A program made the position numbers and the translations under genes. The notes under the pieces are model-generated. The model saw only the letters and a program-made list of their open reading frames with translations. It had not been told where the DNA came from and made no database searches. A stretch of 64,000 nucleotides of DNA from positions 3,596,001 to 3,660,000 of the forward strand of contig CAVTLA010000001.1 of the NCBI GenBank assembly GCA_963735465.1. Direction: 5' to 3'. This document shows, piece by piece, positions 25,941-33,273 of the stretch. The DNA is from DASZHJ01 sp963735465. GTDB taxonomy: Bacteria > Pseudomonadota > Alphaproteobacteria > ATCC43930 > CGMCC-115725. The first letter of the stretch is position 1; every line of letters starts with the position of its first letter.

Positions 25941-27361
25941 CGCGCCAGCTCCGCCTCAGCCGCCTGCCGGATCGCCTGCCAGGTGGCCGCGACGTCGCTG
26001 GCCTCGGTCGTGAGCGCGCCCACGGAGACCCGCACCATCCAGCGTCCGTCCACCGCTGCCGGCGTGAGATAGGCCGCGCCGGAGCGGTTCACTCGCTCCG
26101 CCCAGGCGCGCGTATAGCTGTCGAGAGCCTCGCCTGTAAGGCCCGGCGGTTCGTGGCGCAGGCACACGGTCTGCAGCCGCACTGGCGCCAAGAGGCGCCA
26201 GCCCGGCGCCTTCGCCACCTGCTCGCCGAGCCATCTCGCATTCTCGATGTCGCGCCGGAGCCGCGCCTGCAACGCGGCAACCCCCTGCTCGCGGATCGCG
26301 AACCAGAGCTTCAGCGCCCGGAACCGCCGGCCGAGGGGAATGCCCCAATCGCGCAGGTTTTTCACCTGCCCATCTACGGAGGATTGCAGGAAGCTCGGGT
26401 TGGTGGACATCACGCGGACCAGGTGCTCGGGGTCGCGCACGTAGTAGAGCGAGCAGTCGAAAGGCACGCCCAGCCACTTGTGCGCATTGAGCACCAGGGA
26501 GTCGGCACCCTCGATGCCGTCCCACATCCAGCGGCACTCCGGCAGGATCATGGCGCTTCCCGCCATCGCCGCGTCCACGTGCAGCCAGATGCCGTGCCGG
26601 CGGGCGACATCGGCGATCCGCTTCACGGGGTCGATCGCGGTAACCGCGGTGGTGCCGACGGTGGCCACGATCGCGCAGGGCCTGATGCCGTCGGCGATGT
26701 CCCTTCGCACCATCTCCTCCAGCGCATCCACCCGCATGGCGTGGTCGGCATCGACGGGCACCAGCCGCAGATTGTCGCGCCCGAAGCCCGCCAGCAGCGC
26801 GCCCTTATCGACGGAGCTGTGGCTGTGGGCGGAGACGTAGACCGCCAGCGGCTGGGATTCCGCCTGCAGGCCCCCACGGGAGAGCGCGTAGTCCGTCATG
26901 CGTTCCCGCGCCGAGATCAGCGCCACCAGCGTGCTGGTGGAGGCGGTGTCCTGGATCACGCCGCTCCAGGCCGGCGACAGGGCCACCATGCGGCGGACCC
27001 AGTCGGTCATGACCTCCTCGATCTCGGTCAGCGCCGGGCCCGACTGCCAGGCGAGGCCGAGGACACCCATGCCGCTGCTGGCGAAATCGCCGAGAATCCC
27101 CGCCAGCAGCGAATTGCCGGGGAAATACCCGAAGAAGCGCGGATGCTGCCAATGCGAGAGGCCGGGCAGCACCACGCGATCGAGATCGGCGAGCACCGCC
27201 GCCATCGGCTCCGGCGCTTGGGGCGGATCGCTCGGCAGCATCTTCTTGATGTCGCCGGGCCTGACTTGCGACATGACCGGCCGATCCGCGATGCCCGCGT
27301 GATAGTCCGCGAGCCAGTCAACGAGCTGGTGTCCGAAGCGGCGGAATTCTTCCGGCGTCAC
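25937..27361 (-). CDS. PLP-dependent group II decarboxylase, aromatic-amino-acid-decarboxylase-like
   Basis: A 474-residue decarboxylase of the DDC/TDC group. N-terminal GHQLVDWLADYHAGI and WQHPRFFGYFP (about 71-81), cofactor region SAHSHSSVDKGA (H179, H181), HVDAAMAGSA (D263) and the PLP lysine in NAHKWLG (K295) are all present. Family members decarboxylate Phe, Tyr, Trp or other bulky amino acids to amines. The GTG at 27361 overlaps the TGA of dadA by four bases, so the two are coupled. It ends tail-to-tail with the Rieske gene, sharing a CTAG. Substrate is unproven. Confidence 0.9.
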   Translation of the reverse strand: MTPEEFRRFGHQLVDWLADYHAGIADRPVMSQVRPGDIKKMLPSDPPQAPEPMAAVLADLDRVVLPGLSHWQHPRFFGYFPGNSLLAGILGDFASSGMGVLGLAWQSGPALTEIEEVMTDWVRRMVALSPAWSGVIQDTASTSTLVALISARERMTDYALSRGGLQAESQPLAVYVSAHSHSSVDKGALLAGFGRDNLRLVPVDADHAMRVDALEEMVRRDIADGIRPCAIVATVGTTAVTAIDPVKRIADVARRHGIWLHVDAAMAGSAMILPECRWMWDGIEGADSLVLNAHKWLGVPFDCSLYYVRDPEHLVRVMSTNPSFLQSSVDGQVKNLRDWGIPLGRRFRALKLWFAIREQGVAALQARLRRDIENARWLGEQVAKAPGWRLLAPVRLQTVCLRHEPPGLTGEALDSYTRAWAERVNRSGAAYLTPAAVDGRWMVRVSVGALTTEASDVAATWQAIRQAAEAELAR

Positions 27362-28602
27362 TGCACGGTCATCCCGGTCGTGTCGATCGCGGGCGCGCGG
27401 CCGGCGATCATGTCGGCGACCACACGGGCGGAGCCGTGGGACATGGTCCAGCCCATATGGCCCTGGCCGGCGTTGAGATAGAAATTGCGATAGCGGGCGC
27501 GACCGAGGCGCGGCGTTCCTTCCGGCGTCATCGGGCGCAACCCCGCCCAATAGGAGGCGCGGGAATAGTCGACGGCACCGGGAAAGAGATTCTCCGACAC
27601 CTCGAGCGCGGTGCGGAAATCCTCGGGCTTGTGGGTGGTGTCGAAGCCCGTGAACTCCGCGGTCGCGGTCATGCGGATGCGGCTTCCCATCGGCGTATAG
27701 GCGACAAGAAAATTCTCGTCGATCCCCGGCAGACGCGGCGCCAGGTCCGGATCCTTGATGGGAATGGTGACGGCGTAACCTTTCACGGGATAGACCGGCA
27801 GATCGATGCCGAGCGGACGCGACAGGAACGGCGCGTAGCTGCCGAGCGCCAGCACGAAGAGGTCGCCCTTCACCGGGCCCTTGTCGGTGACGGCAGCGCT
27901 GACGGTGTCACCTTGCTTCTCGAAACCGGTCACCGTGGTCTCGTAGCGGAACTCGACGCCGCGCTGGCGACAAATTTCCGCGAGCGCGTTGGTGAACTTG
28001 TGGCAGTCGCCGCTCTCGTCCGTGGGCCCGTGCAATCCGCCGTGGATCTTGCCGCGCGCCGCCTTGAGGGCGGGATCGACCTGGATCACGCCGGCGAAAT
28101 CGAGCGCGCGGAACTCCTGGCCGCCGTCCTGCAGGATTTTCATGTGGGCGACGCCGGCGTCGAAGGACTTCTGGTCGCGGTAGAGATAGAGAATGCCGCG
28201 CGTATTCCGATCGTACTCGATGCCGGTGTCGGCGAGGGTCTGATGCAGCATCGACTGGGAATATTGCGCCAGCTTGAGCTTGCGGCGCGTGTTGGTTACG
28301 GAGCGCTCGGCAGTGCAGTTGCGCAGGAACTTGAGGCACCAGGACCACATGCGCGGATCCGCCCGGAGGCTGAGCCGCAGCGCCTGATCGCGCTGGAAGA
28401 GCGAGCGCAGCAGGATGCCCGGCGCCTTCGGCGACGCCCAGGTATAGGAATGGCCAGGCGCGATCATTCCGGCATTGCCGAAACTGGTCTCGTTCGCCGC
28501 GATCTTCTGGCGGTCGATGACAGTCACCTGATGGCCGTCTTTCGCGAGCTGATAGGCGGTGGTGACGCCGACGACGCCCGCGCCCAGGACCACGATGTGC
28601 AT
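27358..28602 (-). CDS. dadA: D-amino acid dehydrogenase
   Basis: A 414-residue flavoprotein with VVLGAGVVGVTTAYQLAKDG at the N-terminus, then NAGMIAPGHSYTWASP, the substrate region VYPVKGYAVTIPI, RIRMTATAEFTGF and the C-terminal GLRPMTPEGTP with NAGQGHMGWTMSHGSA. All follow E. coli DadA closely in order and spacing. It oxidises D-amino acids to 2-oxo acids and ammonia, passing electrons to the quinone pool at the inner membrane. It lies 80 nt after the agmatinase-family gene and is coupled to the decarboxylase. No alanine racemase gene is near, so it may act on another D- or N-substituted amino acid. Confidence 0.88.
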   Translation of the reverse strand: MHIVVLGAGVVGVTTAYQLAKDGHQVTVIDRQKIAANETSFGNAGMIAPGHSYTWASPKAPGILLRSLFQRDQALRLSLRADPRMWSWCLKFLRNCTAERSVTNTRRKLKLAQYSQSMLHQTLADTGIEYDRNTRGILYLYRDQKSFDAGVAHMKILQDGGQEFRALDFAGVIQVDPALKAARGKIHGGLHGPTDESGDCHKFTNALAEICRQRGVEFRYETTVTGFEKQGDTVSAAVTDKGPVKGDLFVLALGSYAPFLSRPLGIDLPVYPVKGYAVTIPIKDPDLAPRLPGIDENFLVAYTPMGSRIRMTATAEFTGFDTTHKPEDFRTALEVSENLFPGAVDYSRASYWAGLRPMTPEGTPRLGRARYRNFYLNAGQGHMGWTMSHGSARVVADMIAGRAPAIDTTGMTVQ

Positions 28603-28682
28603 GGCTATCCCCGATGAAGCTCAGAAACGCCTAGAAATTGATCACGCCGGCGCCGCCCACATCAAGGACAGAAGCGCGGTCC

Positions 28683-29642
28683 TCAGCGATAGGGCACGCC
28701 CGGCAGGACGCAGAGCATCTCGAACAGCAGCCCGGCGGCGAGGAGCGCGGTATTGCCGCTGGGATCGTAGGGCGGCGCCACCTCCACGAGATCGGCGCCC
28801 ACCACGTCGAGGCCGCGGCAGCCGCGAATGATCTCCAGCCCCTGGGAGCCCATGAGGCCGCCCGGCTCCGGCGTGCCCGTACCTGGCGCCACCGAGGCAT
28901 CAAGGCCGTCGATGTCGAAGGTGATGTAGACCGGCCCCTTACCGAGCTGCTCGCGCACCTCGACCATCAGCGGCGTCAGCGAGCGGTACCAGCAGTCCTC
29001 CGCCTGGACGATGCGGAAGCCCTGCTGGCGCGGCCAGTCGAAATCCTCTGCCGCATAGCCGGTGCCCCGGAGCCCGATCTGCACGACTCTCTTGCAGTCC
29101 AGGAGGCCCTCTTCTACCGCGCGGCGGAAGGGTGTGCCGTGGGCGACCGGCTCGCCGAACATGTTCTCGTTGATGTCGGCGTGGGCGTCCACATGCACCA
29201 ATCCCACCGGCCCGTGCTTCGCCGCGATGGCGCGCAGGATCGGGAGCGTGATGGTGTGATCGCCGCCGAGGGTCAGGGGCTTGCAGCCGGTGTTCACCAC
29301 CTTGGTGTAGAAGCGCGTGATGATCCCGATGCTGTCGGCGAGGTTATAGGGGTTGATGGGGACGTCGCCGAGATCGGCCACCGCCAGCGCGTCGAAGGGT
29401 GCCGCCCGCGTTCCCATGTTGTAGGGCCGCAAATGCGCGGATTCCGCGCGGATCTGCCGCGGACCCAGGCGCGCGCCGCTCCGGTTGGAGGTGCCGATGT
29501 CGAAGGGCACGCCGATGAAGCCGGCATCGAGGCCGACGGCATCGTCCCGGGCCGGGAGCCGCATCATGGTGGCGGGCCCGGCGAACCGCGGCATCACGTT
29601 GCCGCCCAGCGGCATCGCCAGCTTCTTCTTGATGTCGTCCAT
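28683..29642 (-). CDS. Agmatinase / guanidino-acid hydrolase (ureohydrolase family)
   Basis: A 319-residue ureohydrolase. Manganese ligands are visible in GGDHT (H129), HVDAHADI (D152, H154, D156) and DIDGLD (D243, D245). The length and N-terminal PRFAGPATMMRLP segment resemble bacterial agmatinase-like enzymes, which also include guanidinobutyrase and guanidinopropionase; sequence alone does not fix the substrate. It cleaves a guanidino group to urea and an amine. The ATG at 29642 has GGAGG about 7 nt upstream. It probably leads a transcript with dadA and the decarboxylase, and is divergent from a Rieske oxygenase. Confidence 0.88.
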   Translation of the reverse strand: MDDIKKKLAMPLGGNVMPRFAGPATMMRLPARDDAVGLDAGFIGVPFDIGTSNRSGARLGPRQIRAESAHLRPYNMGTRAAPFDALAVADLGDVPINPYNLADSIGIITRFYTKVVNTGCKPLTLGGDHTITLPILRAIAAKHGPVGLVHVDAHADINENMFGEPVAHGTPFRRAVEEGLLDCKRVVQIGLRGTGYAAEDFDWPRQQGFRIVQAEDCWYRSLTPLMVEVREQLGKGPVYITFDIDGLDASVAPGTGTPEPGGLMGSQGLEIIRGCRGLDVVGADLVEVAPPYDPSGNTALLAAGLLFEMLCVLPGVPYR

Positions 29643-29718
29643 CGCAAGCCTCCATTCCCTGACCGCGCCAGCCGACACAGTCTAGAGTGCCGGCGCGACC
29701 TGTGCGATCCTATCCCGC

Positions 29719-29734
29719 TGGTCCCTGATTTGCA
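29719..29734 (+). promoter_or_regulatory. Candidate sigma-54 (-24/-12) promoter of the Rieske-epimerase pair
   Basis: TGGTCCCTGATTTGCA keeps the GG-N10-GC spacing of RpoN promoters and the TTGCA -12 element; the -24 box deviates at two positions. The gene start is 38 nt downstream. No RpoN activator gene is in the window, so this remains a guess. Confidence 0.3.
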
Positions 29735-29771
29735 TCGATTGCGCCGGGTTTCCAGGCGACGGGAGGGGCGG

Positions 29772-30944
29772 ATGACGGCGGCATCGGTATCAAGCCTGTT
29801 GGGTTGCGAGGCGATCGAGCGGCTCCATCAACCGATCGAGAACGCCCGCGCCCTGGGCTCGGCGGCCTACGCCAGCGAGGCCTACTTCCGCCTGGAGCAG
29901 GAAAAGCTGTTCGGGCGCCAATGGACCGGCGTCGCCTTCGGCCACCAGATCCCGGATCCCGGCGACGCCCTGCCGGTGACCGTCGCCGGCGGCATTCCCG
30001 CCATCGTGCTGCGCGACCGCGACGGCGAGGTGCGCGCCTTCCACAACGTCTGCCGCCATCGCGGCGCCGTCATTCTCACGGAGCCCTGCCAGGGCCGGCC
30101 GACGCTGCGCTGCCCCTACCACGGCTGGGCCTATGCCCTCGACGGCGCCCTCAAGGCGACGCCGCTCTGGGACGGCAAGCGGGTGGCGGATCCCGCCAGC
30201 ATCGACCGGGCGAACCGCGGACTGGTACCGATCCGCTGCGCGGTCTGGGCCGACGTGGTCTTCGTCGATCTCTCCGGCGAGGCGCCGCCGATCGAGACCG
30301 CGGCCGCGCCGTTCGCGCGGCTCTGGGCGCCCTACGAGATGGAGCGCTTCCGCCTCGCCCATTACGAGACCGGCGACATCCCCGCCAACTGGAAGCTCGC
30401 CATGGAAGCGGCGATGGAGAACTACCACGAGGAGTTCGTGCACCAGGGGCTCCCGGCCCGGATAGATGCCAAGGGCGACAAGACCTTCACGAATATCACC
30501 GACGGCGACCTCTTCGGCTTCACCTGGGCCGGGGATTCCTCGCTCCGCTCCACCACGCCGCTGGTGCCGCTGCGCTCCAACCGGCCGGAGGACGAGCGCG
30601 CCGACAGCCTCTGCTTCCTGTTTCCGAACACCCAGCTCAGCCTGTTCGGTAGCCTTGCGGTGCGCACGATCTGGGCGCCGCGCGCCGTCGACAAGACGCA
30701 ATGGCTGACCTCCTGGTACCTGGTCGACGATGCCGCCACCGACGATGCCCATGCCAACGACCGGGCGGAGATGGTGCGCTATTGGCGTCAGCTCCGCGGC
30801 GAGGACGGCAAGGTGCTCGACCTGATGCAGCGGGGACGCCGCTCCCCGGTTGCCGACGACATCAAGCTGTCGCCGTTCTGGGAAGGGCTGATCCTGCATT
30901 TCCACCGGCAGCTGGTGGACACCATGGCGGCCGCGTCCACATGA
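29772..30944 (+). CDS. Rieske non-heme iron oxygenase, stand-alone alpha subunit with bridging Glu
   Basis: A 390-residue Rieske oxygenase. Cluster ligands: CRHRG (C94, H96) and CPYHGWAY (C114, H117). Iron site: N207, H219 and H224 in NWKLAMEAAMENYHEEFVH, with E216 at the inter-subunit bridge, again the Glu variant seen in quaternary-ammonium oxygenases such as CntA. GGGAGGGG lies about 3 nt before the ATG. The stop overlaps the start of an NAD-dependent epimerase-like gene (ATGA), so the two are coupled. No reductase or beta subunit is nearby. It is only distantly similar to the Rieske protein at 24825-25940 outside the motifs. Confidence 0.88.
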   Translation: MTAASVSSLLGCEAIERLHQPIENARALGSAAYASEAYFRLEQEKLFGRQWTGVAFGHQIPDPGDALPVTVAGGIPAIVLRDRDGEVRAFHNVCRHRGAVILTEPCQGRPTLRCPYHGWAYALDGALKATPLWDGKRVADPASIDRANRGLVPIRCAVWADVVFVDLSGEAPPIETAAAPFARLWAPYEMERFRLAHYETGDIPANWKLAMEAAMENYHEEFVHQGLPARIDAKGDKTFTNITDGDLFGFTWAGDSSLRSTTPLVPLRSNRPEDERADSLCFLFPNTQLSLFGSLAVRTIWAPRAVDKTQWLTSWYLVDDAATDDAHANDRAEMVRYWRQLRGEDGKVLDLMQRGRRSPVADDIKLSPFWEGLILHFHRQLVDTMAAAST

Positions 30945-31810
30945 GGATCGCGGTAACCGGCGGCCGCGGTCGGCTCGGCCGTCACGTCGTGGCGGATATG
31001 GCGAAGCACCACGAGGTGCGCGTGCTCGACCGCAGCGCGCCCACGGAAACCGGCGGCTATCCCGCCGTCGACGTGATGGATGCGGCAAGGCTGACCGAGG
31101 CCCTCAGGGGTCAAGAGGTGGCGGTCCACCTCGCCGCCATCGACCGCTCGGTCCCCTGCCCCGACGACGTGCTGTTCGACATCAACGTGCGCGGCACCCG
31201 GAACCTATTCGACGCCGCGGAAAGCGCCGGTGTGCGCCGCGTCCTCCTCTGCTCCAGCAGTTCCACCCTCGGCCTCGACGACACCAATCCGGACATGCCG
31301 CCGCTCTACCTGCCGGTGGACGAGACGCATCCGACGCGGCCGAGTTCGACCTATGGCATGAGCAAGGTGATCGGCGAGGCGATTGCCGCCGGCTACGCCC
31401 GGCGCGGCAAGATGGAGGTGCTGATCCTCCGCCCCTGCTACGTGGCGTTCGCCGAGCTGATCCCGTTCCTGCTCGGAATCGTGGGGCCGGCCGCCGGCCG
31501 CGACGCGGAGGCGCCGCCCTATCTCCGCCCCTACGTCGACCCCGACGACGTGGCCCGCGCCTTCGCGCTCGCGGCAGAACGCATGTACACGGGCATCGAG
31601 ACCTTCCACATCTGCGCCGCGGATTCCTGCACCGAGGTGCCAACGCTCGATCACCTGCGGAACCTCTACGGCGCGGTGCCACCGCTGAGACGGCCCGATC
31701 TCTATGAGAAGCACCCGCGTGCCGGCGTGTTCGATATCTCGAAGGCGAAAGCCATGCTGGGCTGGCAGCCAACGACGAATTGGAAGGAGCTGGCGCGGAA
31801 GGTCAGCTGA
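30941..31810 (+). CDS. NAD-dependent epimerase/dehydratase family protein
   Basis: A 289-residue extended SDR. The N-terminal cofactor loop is VTGGRGRLGRHV (about 5-16), followed by a short VHLAA strand, the Ser region LLCSSSSTLG and the catalytic YGMSKVIGE (Y and K in YxxxK spacing, near 137-141). The C-terminal PTTNWKELARK is a common ending (binding of sugar-nucleotide-like or other substrates varies). It is translationally coupled to the Rieske oxygenase, so it may dehydrogenate the hydroxylated product. A strong terminator follows directly. Confidence 0.82.
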   Translation: MRIAVTGGRGRLGRHVVADMAKHHEVRVLDRSAPTETGGYPAVDVMDAARLTEALRGQEVAVHLAAIDRSVPCPDDVLFDINVRGTRNLFDAAESAGVRRVLLCSSSSTLGLDDTNPDMPPLYLPVDETHPTRPSSTYGMSKVIGEAIAAGYARRGKMEVLILRPCYVAFAELIPFLLGIVGPAAGRDAEAPPYLRPYVDPDDVARAFALAAERMYTGIETFHICAADSCTEVPTLDHLRNLYGAVPPLRRPDLYEKHPRAGVFDISKAKAMLGWQPTTNWKELARKVS

Positions 31811-31817
31811 ACAAACC

Positions 31818-31851
31818 CTCTCCGCCGCGATGCGCGGCGGAGAGATTATTT
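31818..31851. terminator. Bidirectional intrinsic terminator
   Basis: An 11-bp perfect stem, CTCTCCGCCGC (31818-31828) and GCGGCGGAGAG (31834-31844), closes a GATGC loop and is followed by ATTATTT. It fills the gap between two convergent genes ending at 31810 and 31851; on the minus strand it is followed by GGTTTGTT. This is the clearest terminator in the window. Confidence 0.8.
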
Positions 31852-33116
31852 CAAGCCGCCAGCACTTCCGCGCCCGGAACCAACGGGCTGTCCACGTCGA
31901 AGCGGCGGCCGGCGCGGAGTGCCATCACGGGCGAGATCAGCTCGCTGGCGATCACTTTCTCGCCGCTGTTGTCGCTGAGAGTGAAGCGGCCCTTCTTGAG
32001 CTCCAGTACGCTGACGTCGGCGGCCATGCCGGGGCGGAGGCTGCCGATCTTGTCTTCCATGCGCAGCAGCATCGCCGCATTGCTGGTGGCGGTGGCGATG
32101 ATCTCCGGCAGCGTCATGCCGAGAGCCAGCAGCTCTGTCATCGCATGGGTGAGGCAGAACGGCGCCACGCCCAGGAACGGATTCTCCGTGCGCGCCTGAT
32201 CGTCGGTGTCTCCCGGCGCCTTCACATTATAGCCGTGCATGTCCGCGCCGAGCGTGTGCGGCTTGATCCCCGCCGCCAGCACCTTGCGTGCCATGGCGAA
32301 GCTGAAATGCGAGCCATGGCCGATGTCGAGGGTGACGCCGCGCTCCAACGCCGCCCAGACGATCTTGTGCACCTCGCCGGTCTTCTCGGAGATGAAGCCG
32401 CCGGGGTGGCGGGTGAAGGGATGCGCCAGCACGTCACCCTTGTCCATCAGCGGGACCAGCGCCTCGACGAGCTCGTCGGGATCGATATCGTGGCCGTCCT
32501 TGGTCGGCCAGAGCTGACCCAGATGGATGTAAAGCGGCAGGCCCGCCTCGCGGGAGATCTGCTTCCCGAGCTTGATCACCTCGAGGCCCCAGCGGGACGC
32601 ACCGCCGATCTCGGCGTGGCCCTTGATGCCCTTGACGATGTCGGCATTGGCGCGGGCCGCGCGCACCGTCGCCTTTACGTCGACGCCGCCGGGACCGTAG
32701 AGGTCGGGATAGAGATGCCCCTCGAGCCCACCAGCCACATAGGCGGAGATGAAGCAGAGGACGCGGGTCTGGGCGGGCTCGACGATGAATTTCTGGAAGC
32801 CGGCGATCGTGATGCTGCTGGGGCCGCCCTGATCCACCACGGTGGTGGCGCCGGAGCGCACGCCCACGAGGTCGGGATTGAGGCCGAAGCGGCCGGTGAC
32901 ATGCTGATAAACGTGGGCGTGGGTGTCGATGAGGCCGGGCACCACGAGCTTGCCCGAGGCGTCGATCACCTCGGATGCAACAGTTGCGGGTATGGAAGGC
33001 TCCACCGCGACGACGATGCCGTTGCGAATCGCCACATCGGCGATGCCGTCGCGCCCGGCTGCGGGATCAATGACGCGCCCGCCCTTGAGCAGCACATCCA
33101 CTTTCGACGGCACCAT
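31851..33116 (-). CDS. Amidohydrolase/deacetylase family metallohydrolase (dihydroorotase-like)
   Basis: A 421-residue TIM-barrel amidohydrolase. LLKGGRVIDPAAGRDGIADV opens the protein; metal ligands are in DTHAHVY (H66, H68), the bridging lysine region KGIKGHAEIGG, then LPLYIHLGQ, LAHPFTRHPGGF and LGADMHGYN. The arrangement fits the deacetylase branch (annotated as dihydroorotase-like or D-amino acid/selenocysteine-type deacetylases) rather than pyrimidine PyrC. It has no close pyrimidine synthesis neighbours. It is convergent with the epimerase gene and divergent from the first molybdenum hydroxylase operon. The substrate is unknown. Confidence 0.85.
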   Translation of the reverse strand: MVPSKVDVLLKGGRVIDPAAGRDGIADVAIRNGIVVAVEPSIPATVASEVIDASGKLVVPGLIDTHAHVYQHVTGRFGLNPDLVGVRSGATTVVDQGGPSSITIAGFQKFIVEPAQTRVLCFISAYVAGGLEGHLYPDLYGPGGVDVKATVRAARANADIVKGIKGHAEIGGASRWGLEVIKLGKQISREAGLPLYIHLGQLWPTKDGHDIDPDELVEALVPLMDKGDVLAHPFTRHPGGFISEKTGEVHKIVWAALERGVTLDIGHGSHFSFAMARKVLAAGIKPHTLGADMHGYNVKAPGDTDDQARTENPFLGVAPFCLTHAMTELLALGMTLPEIIATATSNAAMLLRMEDKIGSLRPGMAADVSVLELKKGRFTLSDNSGEKVIASELISPVMALRAGRRFDVDSPLVPGAEVLAA

Positions 33117-33273
33117 GGCACTCTCCCTGCCCCCTGAGGGGTCAATCGGACGATCAAAACTATTCTGGCAAGGGCGGCGGTTCGACGCAACCTCCGGACG
33201 CCGCCGCAGATCGACTCCCCTGGCCCTCCCGATATGCTATGCGTCTTGCCTGCGGGATCGGAGGGGCGGCGTT

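Noticed and set aside
24935..27481. 848-codon plus-strand frame across the Rieske and decarboxylase genes
   Set aside because: Composition is shadow-like with no domain; it overlaps two supported genes.
28638..29771. Upstream extension of the Rieske gene reading frame
   Set aside because: It runs antisense through agmatinase; the Rieske protein starts at 29772 after a GGGAGGGG site.
31851..33116. Dihydroorotase PyrC of pyrimidine synthesis
   Set aside because: The metal-ligand surroundings and length fit the deacetylase branch, and no pyrimidine biosynthesis genes are adjacent.
32923..33273. Upstream in-frame extension of the set 1 large subunit
   Set aside because: It is antisense to the dihydroorotase-like gene and has no hydroxylase likeness; the TTG at 33274 has a ribosome site.
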